A stretch of DNA of 25,940 bases from Mycolicibacterium malmesburyense (GTDB lineage Bacteria > Actinomycetota > Actinomycetes > Mycobacteriales > Mycobacteriaceae), in assembly GCF_001050015.1 (NCBI RefSeq), contig NZ_CVTB01000287.1:1-25940 (forward strand), in the 5' to 3' direction. The position numbers and the translations under genes are program-made. This document shows, piece after piece, positions 1-7,032 of the stretch. Position 1 is the stretch's first letter. Each line of letters opens with the position of its first letter. The notes below the pieces were generated by a model. That model worked only from the letters and a program-made list of their open reading frames with translations, did no database searches and was not told where the DNA came from.

Positions 1-728
1 GCGCGCAACTCGGTGACGGCGCGTTCGTCGGCGGCGTCACACGCCAGGTGGTAGCCGCCGATGCCCTTGACCGCGAGAATGCCGCCGTCGCCGAGCAATC
101 GGCGTGCGCGCCGCAGCGCGTCTTCGCCCGTCGTCGCGGCGCCGCCGCGGTCGCGGAACGTCAACGTCGGGCCGCAGTCGGGGCAGCAGACGGGCTGGGC
201 GTGGAACCTCCGGTCGGCGGGATCGTGGTATTCGCGGGCGCAGGCCTCGCACATGTCGAAGGCGGCCATGGTGGTGGCGTGACGGTCGTAGGGGAGCGAG
301 GAGATGATGGTGAACCGGGGTCCGCAGTTCGTGCAGTTGATGAACGCATGGCGGAAGCGTCTGTTGTGCGGGTCGCGCTGTTCGGCGGTGCAGTCGGCGC
401 ACATGGCGACGTCGGGTGAGGTCAGCGTGCGGCCACCGTCGTCCCGCGAGGTGTCGGCGATGACGAAGCCGGTTCCGCCCGCGACCGGAAGCTGCTCGGT
501 GTCAAGGCTTTCGATCACCGCCAGCGGCGGCGGACGGTCACGCAGGCGGATCAGGAACGCCTCGACGTCGGCCGCGTCGCCCTCGACGTCGATGAGCGCG
601 CCGGAACTGTCGTTGCGGACGGACCCCGTCAGCCCCAGCGCGGCGGCCGTCGTGTACACGAAGGGCCGGAAACCGACCCCCTGCACGACTCCGGCGACGC
701 GCACACGCAACCGACGCCGCGTGGTCAT
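1..728 (-). CDS. hypF: HypF, carbamoyltransferase for [NiFe]-hydrogenase maturation (N-terminal part, cut by window edge)
   Basis: HypF uses carbamoyl phosphate to make the thiocarboxamide on HypE that becomes the cyanide ligands of the NiFe active site; it acts in the cytoplasm. About 242 residues are visible. Residues 7–20 carry the acylphosphatase signature (RVAGVVQGVGFRPF). Two zinc-finger units follow between about 105 and 190 (CADC…CTNC and CEAC…CCDC), and then the start of the YrdC-like domain (KGIGGYHLACDA) runs off the left edge. The carbamoyltransferase domain is not visible. The ATG shares four bases (ATGA) with the hypC stop, which fixes the start and suggests translational coupling. 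hypD and hypE are not in the window and probably lie further left. Confidence 0.95.
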   Translation of the reverse strand, partial: MTTRRRLRVRVAGVVQGVGFRPFVYTTAAALGLTGSVRNDSSGALIDVEGDAADVEAFLIRLRDRPPPLAVIESLDTEQLPVAGGTGFVIADTSRDDGGRTLTSPDVAMCADCTAEQRDPHNRRFRHAFINCTNCGPRFTIISSLPYDRHATTMAAFDMCEACAREYHDPADRRFHAQPVCCPDCGPTLTFRDRGGAATTGEDALRRARRLLGDGGILAVKGIGGYHLACDAADERAVTELR

Positions 729-988
729 GACGGATCCTCCACGCCGTCAACGGGTTCACCGCTGCCCATCAACTGCAGCCCCGCGAGCGCGGCGTCGGCC
801 CCGGCCTTGTCGGTTTTCTCCACGACGAAGCCCATGTGGATGATCACCCAGTCGCCCGGCGAGAACGTCTCCTCGGCCAGCATGCCGACGTTGACCTTGC
901 GGTGCTCACCGGCGACGTCGACGAGCGCCAACTGGTCGCCGTAGCCGTCCAGCATCGTCACGACCCGCCCCGGTATGCCCAGACACAT
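725..988 (-). CDS. hypC: HypC, hydrogenase maturation chaperone
   Basis: This small chaperone of 87 residues works with HypD to carry the Fe(CN)2CO unit and then binds the hydrogenase large-subunit precursor. It begins MCLGIPG, and the essential Cys2 follows the initiator Met as in the whole HypC/HupF family. The remaining β-barrel pattern (VDVAGEHRKVNVGML, GDWVIIHMGF) is typical and the length is normal. It starts 3 bp after the stop of the maturation protease, and its stop overlaps the hypF ATG. Its place in the operon suggests that it serves the HhyL subunit encoded upstream. Confidence 0.96.
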   Translation of the reverse strand: MCLGIPGRVVTMLDGYGDQLALVDVAGEHRKVNVGMLAEETFSPGDWVIIHMGFVVEKTDKAGADAALAGLQLMGSGEPVDGVEDPS

Positions 989-991
989 CGT

Positions 992-1477
992 TCAGCCCTC
1001 CGCCACCGACACGCGGGCCAGGAGCCCGGCGGCCACCTCGCCGATCGCCGCCACGGCGCCGGGCACCGCGGCCGCCACGGCGTCCGACAGCCCGATACCC
1101 TCGTCGACGCAATCGACCTCGCAACCGATCACCACGGTGTAGGGCGGAGTGCCCCCGAGCGCGTTGAGGCTCGCGAACACCGCCGCGGGATCCATCGCGT
1201 GCGCATCGAGACCCGTCGCCGCCCCCGCATTCTCGAGGTCGGCCTCGAACACGTGCAGTGTGCCCGGCGCGCCGCGATCGGGGATGGCGTCGACGAGGAC
1301 CAGGGCGTCCCAGTCGTCGAGCAGGTCGTAGGCCAGATGCATGCCTCCGATCCCGTAATCCCTCGCGTGAACGTGCGGTCCGGTGAGGGCGTCCGGCACA
1401 CAACGCAGAACCTCGGGACCGAAGCCGTCGTCCCCGAGGAAGATGTTGCCGAGCCCGGCTACCAGAATTCGGGAGAT
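992..1477 (-). CDS. Hydrogenase maturation endopeptidase, HyaD/HybD type, with an apparently non-canonical start codon
   Basis: This nickel-dependent protease removes the C-terminal tail of the NiFe large subunit after metal insertion; its likely substrate is HhyL. The frame reads ISRILVAGLGNIFLGDDGFG at the N-terminus, then LVDAIP and DAHAMDP. These match the three metal ligands of HybD (acidic residue in the GDDG loop, Asp in DAI, His). The frame opens after a stop at 1514–1516 and has no ATG, GTG or TTG before the GDDG motif. The first canonical start, a GTG at 1399, would delete that motif. Homologues usually begin M-S-R-I-L, which places the start at the ATC at 1475–1477 (161 residues). 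An ATT at 1468 or CTG at 1465 are alternatives, and a sequence error is possible. The family is certain; the start is not. Confidence 0.85.
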   Translation of the reverse strand: MSRILVAGLGNIFLGDDGFGPEVLRCVPDALTGPHVHARDYGIGGMHLAYDLLDDWDALVLVDAIPDRGAPGTLHVFEADLENAGAATGLDAHAMDPAAVFASLNALGGTPPYTVVIGCEVDCVDEGIGLSDAVAAAVPGAVAAIGEVAAGLLARVSVAEG

Positions 1478-1496
1478 GGGGTCACCCCGTTCTGGC

Positions 1497-1616
1497 TCAC
1501 ATCCGGCGCATTCTCATGTACCGCCGGGCGTCCGGTACAGAGCGGATACCTATCAGCGCCGCCGCCGCGGCCACGACCGCCACGACTCCGACCGCTATCC
1601 AGCCGATCACTTCCAT
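1497..1616 (-). CDS. 39-residue single-span membrane protein, DUF6893-like
   Basis: This very short gene lies in the hydrogenase operon. It begins at an ATG (1614–1616) that overlaps the end of the 445-residue gene by 10 bp and ends 19 bp before the likely start of the protease gene. The translation begins MEVIGWIAVGVV, forms one hydrophobic helix over about residues 3–24, then has a strongly basic tail (RRYMRMRRM). This predicts a membrane peptide with the tail in the cytoplasm. From memory it resembles the actinobacterial DUF6893 family of tiny hydrophobic proteins found near hydrogenases. It could anchor the otherwise soluble hydrogenase or HhyE at the membrane, but this is inference from position and shape only. 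Confidence 0.75.
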   Translation of the reverse strand: MEVIGWIAVGVVAVVAAAAALIGIRSVPDARRYMRMRRM

Positions 1617-2944
1617 TGCGGACTCCCTTCAACCAGAGGTTCGATTTCGTCGGGTGCGAAGTACAGGTAGCGGCCGTACCAGTCGTGCAGCTCGGCCCCG
1701 GGATCGTCCTCGATGACCACGCCGATGTGGTGCTCACCGTCGACGTCTTCGTGCACCGAGGTGACGCGCGCGATCTTGTCGGCGTAGAACAGGTCCTGAG
1801 CGTCGGCCCGCCGACAGGGATGCAACCGGACACGGCTGCCGCGGGCGACGCGAGTGTCGTTGACCAGCACGGCATCCGAGTCCGGCCGCACCGCCGCGTC
1901 CGCCGTCGGATCCCACCATTCGGCGCCGGCCGGGATCTCCGGGATCAGGCCCGGTTCGCGGCTCGATGCATGCGGATCGCGCAGTACGCCATGCAGATCG
2001 AGCATCGCTTCGGGCGACATCGCATCGCAGCGGTCGATGATCGCCGCGGCGCGTTCGTCGGTGGCGCGGGCCTGCGCCTTCTCCTCGTCGGTCATGGTCA
2101 TGACGCGCAGCGTCAGGATCTCGTCGATCTCGGTCGAGTCGTAGAGCGCACCCTTGCTCTGCTCGGCGATCTCGGGGTGGTCGTAGAGGATGATCGGTGA
2201 TGCGAGCACCAGATCCCGATGCGGCGCGGGCCCGGCGAGCACCGGAAAACAGCGGTGCTGACGACACCGGGCCGCGGCGTCGGCGGCCGAGTCCGGCGGG
2301 TCGAGCAGCGAGACGAACTCGCCGTCGGCGGCCTCCAGCAGCAGATGGGTTCCGATCAGCGACGCGGCGATCGCCTCGTTCTTGTCGGCCGCGGGCGGTG
2401 CGGTGTTGCACACATCGAACCGCAGCCGCAGGAGATCGCCGTCCTTCTCCGCGGAGATGTCGAGCCGACCGCTGAGCTCGCGTCGTGTCCGCACAAACCT
2501 GCCGCCTGCGACGGGTTCGGACTCCTCGGCCGCCGGCACCGAGATATCCAGTGTGCGAGGAAGGCTCATCACCGGGAAGGGATCGATCGAAATCTCACAC
2601 TCGACGGCCTCGTCCCAGCTGACCCAGCAGTCGGGTCCCGAGCGCAATTCGCCGACGGGCTCGAAGCGGCCGTCACCGGCATCGCGTTCGACGCCGCGGT
2701 GCTGCAGTTGCAGAAACCGGACCACGCCGGTGACCATCGGGATGCCGTGCGGGGCCAACAACACCTGGGTGGACAGCGAGGCGTCCTCACCGATCGCGGC
2801 CTCCGCCGCGCCGCGCGGTCCCAGAACTCCGAATTGCCAACGGGACTGGTTCTTGCTCGAGCTGGCGCGGTAGGGGTACAGCAGGTAGCCCTCATAGAGC
2901 ACCGCGTCCGCGACGGCCCGTGCGTGATCCCAGTCTGCGGTCAT
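1607..2944 (-). CDS. Conserved hydrogenase-operon protein of unknown function (445 aa)
   Basis: I do not recognise a characterised family. The N-terminus (about residues 16–45) has an aromatic motif (LYEGYLLYPYRAS) followed by RWQFGVLGP. The central part is rich in β-strand-like and acidic segments, with one CRQHRC motif. The last 85 residues form a compact stretch (SRVRLHPCRRADAQD…DWYGRYLYFAPDEIEPL) that looks like a separate β domain. No signal peptide or membrane segment is seen, so it is probably cytoplasmic. The ATG overlaps the upstream gene's stop (ATGA), and its 3' end overlaps the 39-residue membrane protein. It is therefore embedded in the hydrogenase operon and probably has a maturation, assembly or electron-transfer role. 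Confidence 0.85.
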   Translation of the reverse strand: MTADWDHARAVADAVLYEGYLLYPYRASSSKNQSRWQFGVLGPRGAAEAAIGEDASLSTQVLLAPHGIPMVTGVVRFLQLQHRGVERDAGDGRFEPVGELRSGPDCWVSWDEAVECEISIDPFPVMSLPRTLDISVPAAEESEPVAGGRFVRTRRELSGRLDISAEKDGDLLRLRFDVCNTAPPAADKNEAIAASLIGTHLLLEAADGEFVSLLDPPDSAADAAARCRQHRCFPVLAGPAPHRDLVLASPIILYDHPEIAEQSKGALYDSTEIDEILTLRVMTMTDEEKAQARATDERAAAIIDRCDAMSPEAMLDLHGVLRDPHASSREPGLIPEIPAGAEWWDPTADAAVRPDSDAVLVNDTRVARGSRVRLHPCRRADAQDLFYADKIARVTSVHEDVDGEHHIGVVIEDDPGAELHDWYGRYLYFAPDEIEPLVEGSPQWK

Positions 2945-3585
2945 CGAACCTCCTCTGCGGTGTGGGCTGCCAGAAGCGAGGTGATCGCATCGTCGTAATT
3001 GAGCAGGCCGCGAGCGGATTTGAATTCGGTGAGTGCGTCGATGGTGTCGTGTCCCAACCGCAGCCAGCCGGTGTTCGGGTAGTGCAGCCGCATCAGGTCG
3101 TGCCACGTCGAGACCGGTAGGTCGTAGTGGTCCTCGCGGTCCCACGGGATGTGCTGTACGCTCAGGTTCTTTTCGCCACGGGTGAAAACCGTTCCACTGA
3201 ACAAGAATTGCAGCGGGATCGCACCGTCGCGCAGAGCGTGGAAGTATTTGGCCGCGGTCACCTCGAGGTCGTAGGTGCACTCGAGCGGTAGTTCGACCCG
3301 GGTGGTACCGGAGAAGCCCGGCACCATCGTGCCGGTGTGCTGCCAAACGAAGTTGTGTTGTGTGGTGTCCCAGCGTTCGCGGGGGCCGAACAGGTCGAGC
3401 AGTCCGAGCGCCTCCTGATCGCTGTAGCGACGACGCAGCGGTTCGATGCGGACCTGGCACCTCAGCGCGATCGCGTGCACGGGCTCGTCACCGTCGGTAG
3501 CGAGCCCGATCCGCGCGGTGAGCACCGGTGTCACCGCATAGGGCTCGGCGCAGACGTCGAGCACCGCGAAGGTCAGCTCTGGCAC
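2941..3585 (-). CDS. DUF6084-like protein of the hydrogenase operon
   Basis: This 214-residue protein of unknown function resembles, from memory, DUF6084, which accompanies actinobacterial [NiFe]-hydrogenase genes. It starts at GTG (VPELTFAVLD), 13 bp inside the 3' end of the DUF5947-like gene, and ends in an ATGA overlap with the next gene. It has no signal peptide and no clear cofactor motif. It is rich in aromatic residues (WDTTQHNFVWQHTG, YPNTGWLRLGHDTIDAL), and its N-terminal half reads like a β-sandwich. The tight coupling implies fixed production with its neighbours. A structural or assembly role near the hydrogenase is plausible but unproven. Confidence 0.82.
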   Translation of the reverse strand: MPELTFAVLDVCAEPYAVTPVLTARIGLATDGDEPVHAIALRCQVRIEPLRRRYSDQEALGLLDLFGPRERWDTTQHNFVWQHTGTMVPGFSGTTRVELPLECTYDLEVTAAKYFHALRDGAIPLQFLFSGTVFTRGEKNLSVQHIPWDREDHYDLPVSTWHDLMRLHYPNTGWLRLGHDTIDALTEFKSARGLLNYDDAITSLLAAHTAEEVR

Positions 3586-4214
3586 GGCGCCACCACCTTG
3601 CCCCGGGTCCGGACGTGTTCGAAGAAGTCGTCGACGTAGTCGCTGACCTGCTGACCGCCGTCGAATCCGTGCCACAGCCGGCGGAGCATGCCGACGAACT
3701 CGTAACAGGCATCGATGGGCACCAGGAAGCATTGCGGGGCGCGGGTTTCGTCGTCGGGCACCCGCACGAGCAATGCCTCGGTGTCGTCGGCGAGCAGGTC
3801 CACTCGCGGGTCTGCCGCGCGGACGCCGTCCCACGCGAAGAGATCCAGTTCGGACTCGGTCGCGCCCGCCGGGCCGGGATAGAACGCGACGACGCGATCG
3901 AGCGTCGAATTGCGGAAGAAGAACGCCAGCCCGACCGGGATCTGAAGCGTCTGCCATTCGCGGCGTCCGAGCCCGAAATCCGGGAAGGACAGCCACCGGT
4001 CGGGAACAGCGCGGTAGCGCAGTTCGGCATCGGTGTCGGTGAAGAGCAGATAACAACCGCGGCAAACGCACATCAGCTGCCGCGCCTCGACGTTGACGAC
4101 ATGCTGATGTTGGTCGGTGATCGGCTCGGCGCACATCTCACAACGCTCGCCCGCGGGGACGGGGGCCCCGCGGTTGGCCCGGATCATCGCGAGCACGTCG
4201 TAGGCGCTGGTCAT
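3573..4214 (-). CDS. DUF5947-like protein with an N-terminal metal-binding cysteine/histidine cluster
   Basis: This 213-residue protein resembles DUF5947, an actinobacterial hydrogenase-associated family without known function. Residues 25–54 hold CEMC, then HQH, then CVCRGC, so Cys25, Cys28, His36, His38, Cys49, Cys51 and Cys54 could form a zinc or iron site. The remainder (PDRWLSFPDFGLGRREWQTLQIPVG, DDFFEHVRTRG) has no recognised motif. The ATG shares ATGA with the hhyE stop. Following HhyE directly, it may help assemble or dock that protein, which is inference from order alone. No membrane segment or export signal is seen. Confidence 0.83.
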   Translation of the reverse strand: MTSAYDVLAMIRANRGAPVPAGERCEMCAEPITDQHQHVVNVEARQLMCVCRGCYLLFTDTDAELRYRAVPDRWLSFPDFGLGRREWQTLQIPVGLAFFFRNSTLDRVVAFYPGPAGATESELDLFAWDGVRAADPRVDLLADDTEALLVRVPDDETRAPQCFLVPIDACYEFVGMLRRLWHGFDGGQQVSDYVDDFFEHVRTRGKVVAPCQS

Positions 4215-5146
4215 GCCACACCCGCCTCGGTCGGTACGGCGGGCATCGCGATCGACAGCACGCCGTCGCGCGCCAGCAGGGGGATCGGCTCCAAATGAGC
4301 GCGCGGATCGGTGCCCCCGTCGACGCAGGCTCCGGCGTGCACGACGTCGAAATGCGCGTGGCAGCGCGGGCAGCGCAGCACCGCGTCGCCGGCGGGCGAT
4401 CCCATGCGGCGATGCAGCGCCGCCCCGGCCAGGGACTCGCGGCAGACACCGCACCGGTCGCGATAGGCGAACACCTCGACGTCGACGCGGCACGCCAGCA
4501 CGGTGGTCCCCGCTACGGAGAATCCGGCGACCTCGCCGGGCGCCAGATCCGCGAACTCGGGTACCGCGTGCCAGGCTGCGTGCGCCGGTGCGCGCTGCTG
4601 GACGCAGCTGAACAGCGTCGCCGGCGGGATCACGGTGGTGTCCGACTCCGGCGCGACGACCTCGATCGAGGTGATTTCCGGGGCGGCCGCCCGGATGGCA
4701 TCCTCGACCGTCAACTCCAGGGTGACCGCCGAGGACGGGCAGCTCTTGCAGCTGCCGGCGAACCGTAGACGAACGGTCAATCCTTCGGTGCCGTCGACGA
4801 TTTCGAGGAGTGCGACATCGCCGCCGTGCGATCCGAGATAGGGCCGGACCCCGTCCAGGGCGTCCTCGACGCGCCGGTGGACGTCGTGCGGATGCAATCC
4901 GTGTACGAGCAGCAGGCTGGCAACGAGGTCGTCGGCGGCCAGCCGATCGGCCAACGCCGCGTCGGCGCTCACCGCGATCCGCAGCATCCGTTCGAGCGCG
5001 GCGCCGTAGAGATCGGTCACCTCACCGACGAGCCGGGCCGCCCGCTCGTGTGCCGCGGGGCCGCCCGCGGCGGACGCGTCCAGCAGGGCCTGTATCCGGT
5101 CACCCGCCGTACGCCACTGCGCGTCGTTCTCGATCGGCGGGGCCAT
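4211..5146 (-). CDS. hhyE: HhyE-like iron-sulfur protein (NifU-like domain plus atypical Rieske-like domain)
   Basis: This is the presumed electron carrier between the hydrogenase and the respiratory chain, corresponding to HhyE of Mycobacterium smegmatis. Residues about 1–90 are helical. Residues about 91–165 form a NifU C-terminal-like domain (RPYLGSHGGDV…GSCKSC) with Cys133 and Cys136, which could hold a [4Fe-4S] cluster between two subunits. Residues about 190–305 have a Rieske-like layout (VFAYRDRC…LRCPRCHAHFDVVHAG…VLSIAMP). The usual CxH and CxxH ligands are replaced by C232-GV-C235 and C259-PR-C262-H263, so the metal site may be four-cysteine. The gene starts 3 bp after the hhyL stop. 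The overall identity is firm; the cofactor in the second domain is open. Confidence 0.88.
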   Translation of the reverse strand: MAPPIENDAQWRTAGDRIQALLDASAAGGPAAHERAARLVGEVTDLYGAALERMLRIAVSADAALADRLAADDLVASLLLVHGLHPHDVHRRVEDALDGVRPYLGSHGGDVALLEIVDGTEGLTVRLRFAGSCKSCPSSAVTLELTVEDAIRAAAPEITSIEVVAPESDTTVIPPATLFSCVQQRAPAHAAWHAVPEFADLAPGEVAGFSVAGTTVLACRVDVEVFAYRDRCGVCRESLAGAALHRRMGSPAGDAVLRCPRCHAHFDVVHAGACVDGGTDPRAHLEPIPLLARDGVLSIAMPAVPTEAGVA

Positions 5147-5149
5147 TCC

Positions 5150-6946
5150 CTATTCCCCGGTGACGGACTGGGTGGGGGAGTGCAGCAGGTCCAGCGTCTT
5201 GCCCTTACCCAGGTACATGTGCACGCCGCACGGCAGACACGGATCGAAACTGCGCACCGTGCGCATGATGTCGATGCCCTTGAAGTGCTCCCTGTCGTTC
5301 TCCTCGAAGATGGGCTGGCCCTGGACCGCGTCCTCGTAGGGTCCCGGGGTGCCGTAGCTGTCGCGGGGGTTGGCATTCCACGGAGTCGGCGGATACGGGT
5401 GATAGTTGGCGATCTTGCCGTCGCGGATCACCATGTGGTGACTGAGGACTCCGCGGACCGCCTCGGTGAACCCGCAGCCGATGCCCTCGTCGGGAACCTC
5501 GAACTTCTCCCAGGTCTTGGTCCGGCCGGCACGGATCTCGGTGAGCGCCTTCTCCGCGAAATGCAGGGCGCACGCGGCGGCGTAGGCCTGGAAATAGGTC
5601 CGGGCGCGGTTGCGCTCGAGTGTGTTGCTGCCGTACTGCGGGATCTTCCACTCGAGTTCGACCGGTCCCTTGAGGGCCGTCTTGGGCAGGTTGATCTGCA
5701 CGCTTTGGCCGGTCGCCTTGACGTAGCCGATGTCGACCAGCCCGGCCAGCGCGGTGGACCACAGCCGCGCCAGTGGGCCCCCGCCGGTGTCCAGGGCCAG
5801 GTGGTCCTTGCCGTCGAACCAGCGCGGCGCCATCACCCAGCTGTAGTTGCCGTCGAAGTCGCGCTTCTGCGGCCGCGGATTGGTGTGCTGGTTCCACGGG
5901 TGCCTGCGGTCGATGGGGTTGCCCAGCGGATCGGTCTTGACGAACATCTCCTGATCGGTCCAGTCGTCGTAATACGAGTGGCCCAACAGGATTCGGATGC
6001 CGAGGTTGATGTCGACCAGCGAGTGGGTGTGCAGCTTGCCGTCGATCACCACGCCCGGTGTGACGAACATGGCGTCGCCCCAGCGCTCCATGTCCTTGTA
6101 CTCGAAGTTGCACACCTCGGGATCCTGGAACGATCCCCAGCAGCCCAGCAGCGTGCGGCGCAACCCCACCTGGTCGTAGCCGGGCAGCGCTTCATAGAAG
6201 AAGTCGAAAAGATCGTCGTGCATCGGCACGACCTTCTTCATGAACTCGACGTAGCGCATCAGCCGCGTCATGTAGTCGGTCATCAACTGGACCGTCGCGG
6301 TGGTGCCGATGCCGCCGGGATACAACGTCGAGGGATGGACGTGCCGACCTTCCATCAGGCAGAACATCTCTCGCGTCCACCGGCTGACCTGCAGGGCCTC
6401 GCGGTAGAACTCACCGGTGAACGGATTGAGCGCGCGCATGATGTCGGCGATCGTGCGGTAGCCGTGCATGTCGGCGTGCGGCGCCTGGGCGTTCTCGGCC
6501 TTCGCGAGCACGCTCGGATTGGTCTCGGAGACCATCTTCTCGCAGTAGTCGACGCCGACCAGGTTCTCCTGGAAGATGTTGTGGTCGAACATGTACTCGG
6601 CGGCCTCACCGAGGTTGATCAGCCACTCACCGAGATGCGGCGGTTTGACCCCGTAGGCCATGTTCTGGCAGTAGCACGAACAGGTCGCGTGGTTGTCACC
6701 GCAGATGCCGCAGATGCGGCTGGTGATGAAATGGGCGTCGCGAGGGTCCTTGCCCTTCATGAAGATCGAGTAACCGCGGAAGATCGACGAGGTGCTGTGG
6801 CACTCGACGACCTCGCGGTTGTCGAAGTCGATCTTGGTGTAGATGCCGAGGCTGCCGACGATCCGGGTGATGGGATCCCACGCCATCTCCACGAGTTGGC
6901 CGGGGTCGCGCTTCACGTGTGACGGCTCGGGGATGATGGTTGTCAT
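5150..6946 (-). CDS. hhyL: [NiFe]-hydrogenase large subunit, group 1h (Hhy/actinobacterial type)
   Basis: This catalytic subunit of 598 residues oxidises H2 at a NiFe centre. The N-terminal ligand motif is RICGICGDNH at residues 77–86 (Cys79, Cys82), the form typical of group 1h enzymes. The C-terminal motif is DPCLPCGVH at 568–576 (Cys570, Cys573). A 22-residue tail follows His576 and is expected to be removed by the maturation protease encoded downstream. The chosen ATG is preceded by purine-rich sequence (AGAAAGAGAAGAG), and the protein then begins MTTIIPEPSHVKRDPGQ. The gene follows hhyS after 86 bp. Group 1h enzymes in mycobacteria scavenge trace atmospheric H2 during starvation. No twin-arginine signal is present on either subunit. 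Confidence 0.97.
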   Translation of the reverse strand: MTTIIPEPSHVKRDPGQLVEMAWDPITRIVGSLGIYTKIDFDNREVVECHSTSSIFRGYSIFMKGKDPRDAHFITSRICGICGDNHATCSCYCQNMAYGVKPPHLGEWLINLGEAAEYMFDHNIFQENLVGVDYCEKMVSETNPSVLAKAENAQAPHADMHGYRTIADIMRALNPFTGEFYREALQVSRWTREMFCLMEGRHVHPSTLYPGGIGTTATVQLMTDYMTRLMRYVEFMKKVVPMHDDLFDFFYEALPGYDQVGLRRTLLGCWGSFQDPEVCNFEYKDMERWGDAMFVTPGVVIDGKLHTHSLVDINLGIRILLGHSYYDDWTDQEMFVKTDPLGNPIDRRHPWNQHTNPRPQKRDFDGNYSWVMAPRWFDGKDHLALDTGGGPLARLWSTALAGLVDIGYVKATGQSVQINLPKTALKGPVELEWKIPQYGSNTLERNRARTYFQAYAAACALHFAEKALTEIRAGRTKTWEKFEVPDEGIGCGFTEAVRGVLSHHMVIRDGKIANYHPYPPTPWNANPRDSYGTPGPYEDAVQGQPIFEENDREHFKGIDIMRTVRSFDPCLPCGVHMYLGKGKTLDLLHSPTQSVTGE

Positions 6947-7032
6947 CGAACTCTTCTCTTTCTTCTGATGAGAAGCGTCACAGGCCGTTTCGCTACCGAA
7001 AGCACGCCTGCGCGCCCCGGGGCGAGCCGCAG

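Noticed and set aside
836..2200. A 454-codon plus-strand open frame across the protease and the 445-residue gene
   Set aside because: It is antisense to coupled genes of the operon, with no domain and no ribosome site.
4826..6922. A 698-codon open frame on the plus strand opposite hhyE/hhyL
   Set aside because: It is antisense to two clear hydrogenase genes, has no recognisable domain and low-complexity Val/Asp/Arg composition. Such shadows are normal in GC-rich DNA.
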